A stretch of DNA of 64,000 nt from a virus, in the IMG/VR virus record IMGVR_UViG_3300032092_000025, positions 1 to 64,000 of that record; one strand, 5' to 3'. Under the pieces are notes generated by a model. The model was not told the origin of the DNA. It worked only from the letters and a program-made list of their open reading frames with translations, and searched no databases. This document shows, one piece after another, positions 58,601-64,000 of this stretch. Positions within the stretch are counted from its first letter, which is position 1, and every line of letters starts with the position of its first letter. The position numbers and the translations under genes are program-made.

Positions 58601-58860
58601 GATTGTTGTAAATATGATTTAGCGATATACGCCGCCTCATATTTAGGAATTTGTGTGTTCACAAATTTTTCTGGAGATGTACCACCGAATATTGTTTGAA
58701 ATTCGTCATAGTTCTTGATGAAGATTGGTTCGAAAGCGGGACCTTTTAAAGTCTCACCAACAATACCCAATGTAGTTACACCAACACTAGAAGCAACGAA
58801 TGATAAATCAACTTCAGATGTGTAAACTCCAGGAGAAACGAAAACTTTACTGTTTGCCAT
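55636..58860 (-). CDS. Contractile tail sheath protein, gp18-like
   Basis: A 1074-residue protein. The N-terminus KVFVSPGVYTSEVDLSF (residues about 4-20) is the signature of sheath proteins, and the C-terminal third has VIWGNKTLQIAQSALDRIN, VRRLLLQARKLISAVSVRLLFEQND and RVTVRNTPEDLDNNRLVGSIYIKPT, the conserved core that forms the contractile ring. It is much longer than T4 gp18 (659 residues); the surplus lies in the middle (residues about 150-700), Ser/Asn/Tyr-rich inserts likely to face outward. It precedes the tube gene and follows the neck genes, as in T4. The TATTTAT element is 35 nt upstream. Confidence 0.93.
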   Translation of the reverse strand: MANSKVFVSPGVYTSEVDLSFVASSVGVTTLGIVGETLKGPAFEPIFIKNYDEFQTIFGGTSPEKFVNTQIPKYEAAYIAKSYLQQSNQLFVSRILGLSGYDAGPSWSIKTVANVEPSTVGYNGTTSTSVQIAYSANTPSSDPTTYTYGFDESAVSSFLGGIDVNQSYRKTDGSTSTIAQDINDWISDVVAYYEQTGSVQDQPIAYFWGSIPSSDYNSLNAYTAQTNVFGVNSVSLSANTLSSSDNDPWYYATFENNNGSYSGLGFYIIPYPGGGNFQDLTTEIDGNLQIGVFEYSGTPYSDYDNLVVATLRSRGKAAYISDNGPVYEVSATTNVNMVCTGSYSGVSSNPYSTFKISGLTRTNQTFQFETSLLNSNTNYLSKVFGVSNFDKPRTEVPLFVEESYSNLLNYAYNKGYIRGLNCNLIPLDSVRSSGATSSLSIANYLEPYQTPETPWVVSEVRGDTVFRLFKIITISDGTSANREVKISLANMSFVSNTFDVLVRDYYDSDQNPTVIEKFTQCSMNPNLNNYVAKKIGSKNGEYSLISKFIMVEVNEDAPEDSLPCGFEGYTIRTYSGSSLNIPPFVIYKTKYEIPGTTVFEPPFNTPIGAGISITTNGDNVRRTYLGISDKVGIDGDFFDYKGKIKAGNLCVESTQDAWDYKVRGFHMDIMASAITISNSYTTSGTPEFFVGDAIFQSEPESQDNPYFRTFARKFTVLPAGGFDGWDIYSESRTNTDRFILGGTGYKKGACPNSRYPSATGQGMFKQITIDQNSVDYANTDYYAYLLGMESMSNPEAININVFVTPGIDYVNNLLLVNSAINIAEVDRADSIYIATTPDWDMFVPNTNDTAEQILPQSAVDNLINSNIDSNYTATYYPWVLTRDTVNNTQIYLPPTAEVTRNLALTDNVAFPWFATAGYTRGLVNSVKARKKLSQEDRDILYEGRINPIATFSDVGTVIWGNKTLQIAQSALDRINVRRLLLQARKLISAVSVRLLFEQNDDIVRQQFLDSVNPILDSIRRDRGLYDFRVTVRNTPEDLDNNRLVGSIYIKPTRALEFIDITFYITPTGASFENI

Positions 58861-58895
58861 TTTTTTTGAGTTTTTTAAGATTTATTATTTTCTCA

Positions 58896-58902
58896 ATAAA
58901 TA
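58896..58902 (-). promoter_or_regulatory. TATTTAT promoter-like element of the sheath gene
   Basis: Sense context TATAA-TATTTAT-TGAGAAAATA, with 35 nt to the ATG at 58860. It faces away from the plus-strand element 36 bp to its right. Confidence 0.5.
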
Positions 58903-58938
58903 TTATAGAAAAAACCAAAAACTTTACTCTTTACAAAA

Positions 58939-58945
58939 TATTTAT
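58939..58945 (+). promoter_or_regulatory. TATTTAT promoter-like element of the gene at 58981
   Basis: Sense context CAAAA-TATTTAT-AAATTAGGTA, with 35 nt to the ATG. It starts the only plus-strand gene inside the tail cluster. Confidence 0.5.
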
Positions 58946-58980
58946 AAATTAGGTAGATTATTTTCTGCCTTTTTTATCTT

Positions 58981-59145
58981 ATGGATTCTAAAGACTCGGA
59001 AGTAAAAAATTTAAAGATTTCTAAAGAAGTTCACGACATCTTAAAGAGGTATTGTGAAAAAAGAGGGATAAAAATTTATCGTTTTTTAGAAACTTTAATT
59101 CGTGAAAAGTGTGTTGACAAGAAAGATATATATGGGGAAAACTAA
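58981..59145 (+). CDS. Small ribbon-helix-helix-like DNA-binding protein
   Basis: A 54-residue protein. After an acidic start it reads KNLKISKEVHDILKRYCEKRGIKIYRFLETLI, with a beta strand LKIS followed by two helices, the ribbon-helix-helix pattern of Arc/CopG-type DNA-binding proteins. It should dimerise and bind an operator. It is convergent with the 347-residue gene, overlapping its stop by 4 nt, and divergent from the sheath gene, so its promoter region could be its own target. Candidate roles are control of late tail genes or of host genes. The short length and two cysteines are no obstacle to this fold. Confidence 0.6.
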   Translation: MDSKDSEVKNLKISKEVHDILKRYCEKRGIKIYRFLETLIREKCVDKKDIYGEN

Positions 59146-60185
59146 CTATTATTGAGTGATTCAAAGGTAATAGTTGATTCCAAAGTATTGTCAGATTTTG
59201 TTACTATAAACTTAGCGTTATCATTAGTGCTTATAAGAATAGTTGTTAAATCTGAACCGTAGTAATCATTATCAATATAAACATCAAAAGATAAAACATT
59301 GGTCGTGTTTATTAATGATAAAGAATCAGTTAAGTTAAATGTTCTTACAACTTCGGTAGTTCCAGATGGAAAATCTAAAACAATTTGTTTCATTTCTTGA
59401 GGTTCGTTTCTACCTTTTGTTTTTTTAGTTATAATTTTCCCGTCTGTTTCAAACACTTGTATAAACCTATTTACCGCAGGACTTACGGTAAACTCTTCCT
59501 CATCAATTAAGAACCCTAACATTATAAATTCGTAACTTTGGACGTAGTACTTTCTTTTATCTAAATCCATTACCGATTCATCACTAATGTTGTTCCATAT
59601 GATAGGGATATAGTGTCCTTTAATTGTTGCATACGCCTGTCTTGATGCAAATTTTCCAAGTACTTTTTGATTAAAACTATTTAATTCCCTCATTCTATTA
59701 CAAACAATTTTTACTTGATATGTAATATCAACAGGTATAGGTTGAGGTATTTTATATACGTCGGCACCTAATTGTTTACCGTCCCAAGTTGGTACTGTTG
59801 CATAAAAATATTGTCTTCTATTTGGTATGTTATATATTAAAGCAGGATTTGTTCCAAACTTAACTTCAGGAGTTCTTACTGTTGTTATAAATGGTGGTTT
59901 TACGTTGAAATCTAAATCAACGAAGTTCCAAGTTTCGGTAAACTGGGCCCAATTCTGTGTTGTGATTATTATATCAACAACAGGAACTAATGCTCCATCA
60001 ACAACGAGTTTAAGTTCATCTCTGACAAAATCCATAAACCCCCTATCCAAATCCGCATGTAATATCGATTTAGGTAAGAATGTACCATCTTGATTAATTT
60101 TATCTACCAACTCTTCTCTTCTCGGAAATAAAGTTTTTGGATAATTAAGTGGTATGTTTTTTTTAATTTTTTTTGGAAATCCCAT
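59142..60185 (-). CDS. Tail sheath stabiliser/terminator protein, T4 gp15-like
   Basis: A 347-residue protein. The middle (residues about 143-165) reads PVDITYQVKIVCNRMRELNSFNQKVLGKF, followed by HYIPIIWNNISDESVMDLDKRKYYVQSYEFIMLGF, the pattern of T4 gp15 (P-x-x-x-Y-x-L-x-(I/V)-x-x-R ... Q-I ... IRW-x-F). gp15 caps the sheath and joins the tail to the neck. The gene lies directly upstream of the sheath gene on the same strand and 1 nt from the preceding neck gene, the expected place. It is longer than T4 gp15 (272) because of N- and C-terminal extensions. The match is by eye. Confidence 0.6.
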   Translation of the reverse strand: MGFPKKIKKNIPLNYPKTLFPRREELVDKINQDGTFLPKSILHADLDRGFMDFVRDELKLVVDGALVPVVDIIITTQNWAQFTETWNFVDLDFNVKPPFITTVRTPEVKFGTNPALIYNIPNRRQYFYATVPTWDGKQLGADVYKIPQPIPVDITYQVKIVCNRMRELNSFNQKVLGKFASRQAYATIKGHYIPIIWNNISDESVMDLDKRKYYVQSYEFIMLGFLIDEEEFTVSPAVNRFIQVFETDGKIITKKTKGRNEPQEMKQIVLDFPSGTTEVVRTFNLTDSLSLINTTNVLSFDVYIDNDYYGSDLTTILISTNDNAKFIVTKSDNTLESTITFESLNNS

Positions 60186-60186
60186 T

Positions 60187-60699
60187 TTATAATCCTCTAA
60201 ATTCGTTATCCGTTACAGGAGCGGCGGTTATTGTTCTGTAAAATGGTTTGTATCCAGCATACGTATGTTTGTTATCTGAAACAATACGACCATCATCTAT
60301 TACTGAGTAATATCTAACTCTTGTTTCTGATTCATAATATCCGATATAGTCACCAAATGCAATGTCAACACCCAATTCTTGTAGATGTTTTGAATACACA
60401 GACACTTTTAAATTACCTGGTTCGGTTTGTTCGATTTTTGAATTACCATACGCCTTATTTGTAGGGGCGGCAACTTGCACATAACCCTTAAATTCTATTG
60501 GCGGGTCAAACTGAACTCCGTCTTTGGTTGTTTCACCATAGACATCATCTTTTTTTGTTTTGATTCTGTTGACACGATATAATACCAAAGTAAAATTCAT
60601 ATCTCCCTCTAACCACTCTGAACCCATATCAATGTCCAAATCGTAGTCTTCAGAACCAAAGAATTTACCTAATCTTGTAATTGGGACTTTCTTAGCCAT
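60187..60699 (-). CDS. Neck/head-tail connector protein
   Basis: A 170-residue protein with a motif of the kind seen in T4-like neck proteins: HLQELGVDIAFGDYIGYYE followed by RYYSVIDDG (residues about 113-140). It shows no enzymatic motif. It starts the unit that continues with the gp15-like gene; neck proteins gp13 and gp14 occupy this place in T4. A gp14-like role is likely from position and the pattern, but I cannot say which of gp13 or gp14. It has a TATTTAT element 7 nt upstream, and the SNF2-type gene reads in the opposite direction from the same region. Confidence 0.5.
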   Translation of the reverse strand: MAKKVPITRLGKFFGSEDYDLDIDMGSEWLEGDMNFTLVLYRVNRIKTKKDDVYGETTKDGVQFDPPIEFKGYVQVAAPTNKAYGNSKIEQTEPGNLKVSVYSKHLQELGVDIAFGDYIGYYESETRVRYYSVIDDGRIVSDNKHTYAGYKPFYRTITAAPVTDNEFRGL

Positions 60700-60703
60700 A
60701 ATA

Positions 60704-60734
60704 TTGATAAATATTTGTTGTTCACTTATTTTTG
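60704..60734 (+). promoter_or_regulatory. Bacteroidota-type promoter of the SNF2-type helicase gene
   Basis: TTG (60704-60706), a 20-nt spacer, then TATTTTTG (60727-60734) fits the TTG/TAnnTTTG consensus with the same 20-nt spacing as at 2388 and 3307. Transcription should begin near 60740, about 11 nt before the TTG start codon at 60752. This argues against the earlier TTG at 60704 as the start. Confidence 0.6.
60707..60713 (-). promoter_or_regulatory. TATTTAT promoter-like element of the neck gene
   Basis: Sense context ACAAA-TATTTAT-CAATATT then ATG at 60699, a gap of 7 nt, short for the set. It overlaps the divergent host-type promoter, so the two could compete. Confidence 0.4.
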
Positions 60735-60751
60735 GTTATAAAACAATTTTT

Positions 60752-62506
60752 TTGGAAAACGTATTCTCAATAGAACAAAAGGCGATTGATATTTTATCTT
60801 CTTACGAGGGTGGTAATAATTTTATATTAAGATTAAAGCAACAATCTTTAGTTAATAAAAAGTTCTTCCCAACGAGAACACAATCTGATTATATAATTAC
60901 ATATCACAATGAAAAACCAAAGGTCGCTAAAAAGTGGGTTGATTTAGACCCCTATTTTGCAAGAAAGTTCGCAGATGAAAAATTGTTTCGTGAGGTCCCT
61001 GATAAAATCTATGTAGAAAAACTTTTAATAGAAAAAGAAAAATCTTATCATATTTGGGGAAAGTTTTTTGAATCTGAACATTTAAGTGACTTTTGGGTAC
61101 CTAAAGGAGCATTAATTAAAACTCACACGGTAGAAAAAGTTGATATCGATTATTCAAAGTATAGTCATAGACCTCCTCTTTCACATCAAAAAGAAGCGAT
61201 TGAGAAATTAGCAGGAAGTAAAAGGTTTATTTTAGCGGATGATATGGGGTTGGGTAAGACCACCTCAACTATTATCGCAGCGTTAGAGTCAGGAGCAAAA
61301 AAAGTATTAATCATTTGTCCCGCATCACTTAAAATAAATTGGTCAAGGGAAATTGAAAACTATACAGATAAGTCAATTTATATATGTGAAGGTAAGAATT
61401 TCTCATCAGACCACCATTTTGTTATCGTTAATTACGATATTATTAAAAACTTTCACGACATTAAAGATAAAGAAAACTCACAAATTATTAATTCTAAGTT
61501 TGATTTAGTTATTATTGATGAAGCTCATTACATTAAAAATTCACAAGCCCAAAGAACAAAACTAATTAATCATTTTGTTAAGAATATTAATAGAGTGTGG
61601 TTATTAACGGGAACACCAATTACATCTCGTCCAATTGATTATTATAACTTATTATCTTTGGTTGAGTCTCCTGTCGCTCAAAACTGGATGGCTTATGTAA
61701 TTCGTTTTTGCGAAGGGTATCAGTTTAGAGCGGGTCAAAGAAAAGTATGGAACGTAAATGGGGCATCTAATTTGGATGAACTACGTGAAAGAACTTCTAA
61801 ACAAATACTGCGTAGATTGAAAACTGATGTATTAGATTTACCTGAAAAGATTATTAGTCCAATTTATTTGAGGTTAAAATCAAAAGAATATGAAAATCTT
61901 ATGGGTGAGTATTTTGATTGGTTTAGAAATAATAAAGAAGAATCATCGTCACTGACAATTCAGTTTTCAAAATTAATGAAAGTAAGACAAGTAATTGCAG
62001 AAGAAAAAATTTCTCAAACAATCGAACTCGCAGAAAATATTTTAGAGCAAGGTAAGAAAGTTATTATATTTTCGAACTTCACGGAACCATTAAAAAGAAT
62101 TCACGAACACTTCGGTAAGATGTCTGTATACTTGGATGGTTCAACCTCAAAACCCGCAAGACAAAAGGCTGTGGATGATTTTCAAGATAACGATAAGGTT
62201 AAAGTGTTTTGTGGAAACATAAAGGCCGCAGGTGTTGGTATTACCTTAACATCAGCAGAGGTTGTAATATTTAATGACCTATCTTTTGTTCCATCAGACC
62301 ATTCACAAGCCGAGGATAGAGCATATCGTTATGGTCAAAAAAATAGTGTTTTAGTTTATTATCCTTTATTTGAAAACACTATAGAAGGTGCAATATATGA
62401 CATCTTAATTAGGAAAAAAGGGATATTTGAAACCGTAATGGGGGACAACTTGGATAGGGGTAGTGTTGCTGAACTAATACTCGATTCAATCAATAGTCGT
62501 GAATAA
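60752..62506 (+). CDS. SNF2-family helicase/translocase
   Basis: A 584-residue protein with all motor motifs of SF2 SNF2-type ATPases: ADDMGLGKTT (Walker A, about 162-171), IICPASLK, VIIDEAHYIKN (DEAH), LLTGTPI, then KVIIFSNFTEPL, YLDGST and AEDRAYRYGQ (motif VI). The N-terminal 140 residues are a separate domain. The single-lobe layout resembles fork-remodelling or annealing helicases (SMARCAL1-like) and could do the job T4 gives to UvsW, resolving stalled forks and recombination intermediates. No ATG lies before the Walker A motif, so I chose TTG at 60752, just downstream of a host-type promoter. The gene is followed 45 nt later by the dismutase fusion gene, which has its own promoter element. 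Confidence 0.85.
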   Translation: MENVFSIEQKAIDILSSYEGGNNFILRLKQQSLVNKKFFPTRTQSDYIITYHNEKPKVAKKWVDLDPYFARKFADEKLFREVPDKIYVEKLLIEKEKSYHIWGKFFESEHLSDFWVPKGALIKTHTVEKVDIDYSKYSHRPPLSHQKEAIEKLAGSKRFILADDMGLGKTTSTIIAALESGAKKVLIICPASLKINWSREIENYTDKSIYICEGKNFSSDHHFVIVNYDIIKNFHDIKDKENSQIINSKFDLVIIDEAHYIKNSQAQRTKLINHFVKNINRVWLLTGTPITSRPIDYYNLLSLVESPVAQNWMAYVIRFCEGYQFRAGQRKVWNVNGASNLDELRERTSKQILRRLKTDVLDLPEKIISPIYLRLKSKEYENLMGEYFDWFRNNKEESSSLTIQFSKLMKVRQVIAEEKISQTIELAENILEQGKKVIIFSNFTEPLKRIHEHFGKMSVYLDGSTSKPARQKAVDDFQDNDKVKVFCGNIKAAGVGITLTSAEVVIFNDLSFVPSDHSQAEDRAYRYGQKNSVLVYYPLFENTIEGAIYDILIRKKGIFETVMGDNLDRGSVAELILDSINSRE

Positions 62507-62521
62507 TTCAAATTCAAAGGA

Positions 62522-62528
62522 TATTTAT
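62522..62528 (+). promoter_or_regulatory. TATTTAT promoter-like element of the gene at 62552
   Basis: Sense context AAGGA-TATTTAT-GATAACGAAT, with 23 nt to the ATG of the dismutase fusion gene. Confidence 0.5.
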
Positions 62529-62551
62529 GATAACGAATATATAATTTTATA

Positions 62552-64000
62552 ATGAAAAAACTTCAAGAGAAAGTAGAAAAAATAGCCAACCAAATAAAAG
62601 AGATAGATACAAAGGAAAATGAAAAATTGTTTATAAATGAAATGAAAAAAATAGGGATTGAGAAACTACCATATTCCTATTCATCCTTAAAACAATTCAT
62701 CGACCCAGAGACAATGTCTTATCACTACAACGGACATTACAAAACGTATGTAGACAAATTAAATGACGCATTAAGTAAAAAAGATTACGGTGATGTCGAG
62801 TTAGAAGAAATAATTAAATCAATCGGTAAGTATAATAAAACAATTAGAAATAATGCCGGAGGAGCCTTTAATCACGCCTTATTTTGGAAAATGTTATCAC
62901 CAACCGAACAGAAATGTGGTGGTGAAATTTACAATAGAATAAAAAAGGATTTCCATAACTTTTTGGGATTTAAACAAGAGTTTACCGAAAAGGCAAAAAG
63001 AAATTTCGGTTCAGGATGGATATGGTTAGTTTTAACCAAATCAGGTAGTTTGAAAATTATGACAACACCTAACCAAGATAATCCACTTATGAACCTTGTT
63101 AGAAATGGTGGGTATCCTCTATTGGGTCTTGATTTATGGGAACACGCATATTATTTACGATACAAAAACAAAAGAGACGATTACGTCAAAAACTTTTTCA
63201 AGGCAATTAATTGGAAGTTTGTAAATAAAATGTACACTATGAAAGTTAAAACAAAACTTGATGAATCGGTCACCACCAAAAAAATAATATCTGAAGGTGT
63301 TAGCGAATCATGCTCAAAGCAAGAAAACGAGGCTTATAGATTTATTTTTAACACCAATTTAAAAGTTAAAAAGGCATATAAAATAGGAATCAATTATATA
63401 TTAAGACAAGTTTTTTCTGACAGATATTATAAAGACAACGAATATGGTGATGGGGAAATGTTTGGAATTTATGACTTAGAGGGTGAAGGAAGGTCTGTTT
63501 TGAATTTTCTAAACACTAATTACTCAGGATTTTGTATATTAGTTAACGATATCAATAAATTGTTAAAGGCAAATAATGAAAGACCTCTAAATTTTATTGG
63601 TCGAACTCCATCTGAACAATTTTATGAAATTCATAGAATGATTAAAATAATTGATGAATTTAAACTTAGAATTTTTTCCACTAAATCCAAAACTTTTCAA
63701 AACTTAATCGCGACTTTAAGTAAAACAAGTGAAATTGGTAAGGTAACAGAAGAGTTTGCGGTTATAAAATTAAAAGAAAGATACGGAAATGAAAACGTTT
63801 CTTTGGTTGGAAAACTAGGTAGTTCTAAAGACGCCAACGAAGGTATTGATTCGGAAATTATTGTCGATGGAAAAATTATGACAGCACAAATTAAACCTTT
63901 TGGTAGTTATACTTTACAGGATGGTGCATATACATTATATAACACTGCCAGTGTAAAAGAATATCTCACTGATTGGCTTGTTTTTTTCAATAAAAAATCG
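62552..64000 (+). CDS. Mn-type superoxide dismutase fused to a PD-(D/E)XK-like domain (partial)
   Basis: At least 483 residues, open to the right edge. Residues about 38-230 are an Fe/Mn superoxide dismutase: YHYNGHYKTYV (His58, gateway Tyr66), NAGGAFNHALFW (His108), FGSGWIWLV, NQDNPLM (Gln175), and LDLWEHAYYL (Asp194 and His198), ending INWKFV. All four metal ligands are present. Gly104 with Gln175 is the Mn-type arrangement; Fe-type enzymes have Gln at the first place. A linker (KKIISEGVSESC) and about 150 residues of unknown helical sequence follow. Then comes EEFAVIKLKERYG and NEGIDSEIIVDGKIMTAQIKPF (Asp433, Gln446, Lys448), a PD-(D/E)XK-like core with Gln at the middle position. I translated the frame through to the edge without meeting a stop. 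The enzyme would convert superoxide to peroxide; the extension suggests a second role in DNA handling or in packaging. Confidence 0.85.
   Translation, partial: MKKLQEKVEKIANQIKEIDTKENEKLFINEMKKIGIEKLPYSYSSLKQFIDPETMSYHYNGHYKTYVDKLNDALSKKDYGDVELEEIIKSIGKYNKTIRNNAGGAFNHALFWKMLSPTEQKCGGEIYNRIKKDFHNFLGFKQEFTEKAKRNFGSGWIWLVLTKSGSLKIMTTPNQDNPLMNLVRNGGYPLLGLDLWEHAYYLRYKNKRDDYVKNFFKAINWKFVNKMYTMKVKTKLDESVTTKKIISEGVSESCSKQENEAYRFIFNTNLKVKKAYKIGINYILRQVFSDRYYKDNEYGDGEMFGIYDLEGEGRSVLNFLNTNYSGFCILVNDINKLLKANNERPLNFIGRTPSEQFYEIHRMIKIIDEFKLRIFSTKSKTFQNLIATLSKTSEIGKVTEEFAVIKLKERYGNENVSLVGKLGSSKDANEGIDSEIIVDGKIMTAQIKPFGSYTLQDGAYTLYNTASVKEYLTDWLVFFNKKS

Noticed and set aside
60704-60751. TTG at 60704 as the start of the SNF2-type gene
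   Set aside because: This TTG is better explained as the -33 box of a host-type promoter; the transcript would start downstream of it.

Overview
The window is part of the genome of a T4-like, contractile-tailed phage (myovirus type) that very probably infects a member of the Bacteroidota, most likely a flavobacterium-like host. The T4-like assignment rests on a replication set (gp47-like nuclease, primase, gp41-like helicase, RNase H/FEN nuclease, UvsX with its degenerate P-loop, gp32-like SSB) and a tail set (sheath, tube, gp26-like and gp53-like proteins, gp25, gp6-like). The host assignment is inference. It rests on AT-rich sequence, A-rich leaders without Shine-Dalgarno sites, three promoters of the Bacteroidota form TTG-N20-TAnnTTTG, a secreted protein with a Bacteroidota-style signal peptide, and a fibre protein built of SprB-like repeats, the repeat of the flavobacterial gliding adhesin. 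No portal, capsid, prohead protease or terminase is present, so those genes lie outside.

Layout, left to right. 1-1311 (minus): gp47-like nuclease (cut by the left edge), zinc ribbon, RecB/Cas4-type nuclease. 1378-5674: short units on alternating strands: a possible virion-internal protein, a secreted protein, the primase, a plus-strand pair of fibre/adhesin genes, and a RuvC-like resolvase. 5720-28071 (minus): about 22 kb of fibre and baseplate genes, transcribed gp25 > gp6-like > 1775-aa protein > smaller structural genes > 993-aa gpI-like protein > SprB-repeat fibre > tip proteins. 28153-36580 (minus): a replication and nucleotide operon, gp32 > 72-aa protein > uvsX > FEN nuclease > 150-aa protein > gp41 > nrdB > nrdA, ending at a clear terminator. 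36703-60699 (minus): neck, sheath, tube, tail chaperone (probable +1 frameshift), tape measure with 111-residue repeats, very large hub/baseplate proteins and small unknowns. 58981-59145 (plus) is a lone ribbon-helix-helix-like gene inside that cluster. 60752-64000 (plus): an SNF2-type helicase, then a superoxide dismutase fused to a second domain, cut by the right edge.

Three promoter types can be told apart by eye. A directional TATTTAT heptamer stands 4-43 nt before nearly every operon head on both strands and is my candidate for the phage's own late-type promoter. The host-type promoter TTG-N20-TAnnTTTG precedes the primase, the secreted protein and the SNF2 helicase. A TTGACA-N16-TATAAT promoter precedes gp32.

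The most interesting single object is the right-edge gene, a Mn-type superoxide dismutase with all four metal ligands followed in the same frame by a roughly 250-residue extension ending in a PD-(D/E)XK-like motif. Next are the TATTTAT motif, the SprB-repeat fibre, the probable frameshift in the tail chaperone and the repeat array in the tape measure. Coding density is very high and no stretch over 300 bases lacks a gene. I saw no tRNA, rRNA, CRISPR array or transposon. All family calls are by eye from motifs and gene order; no database was searched.
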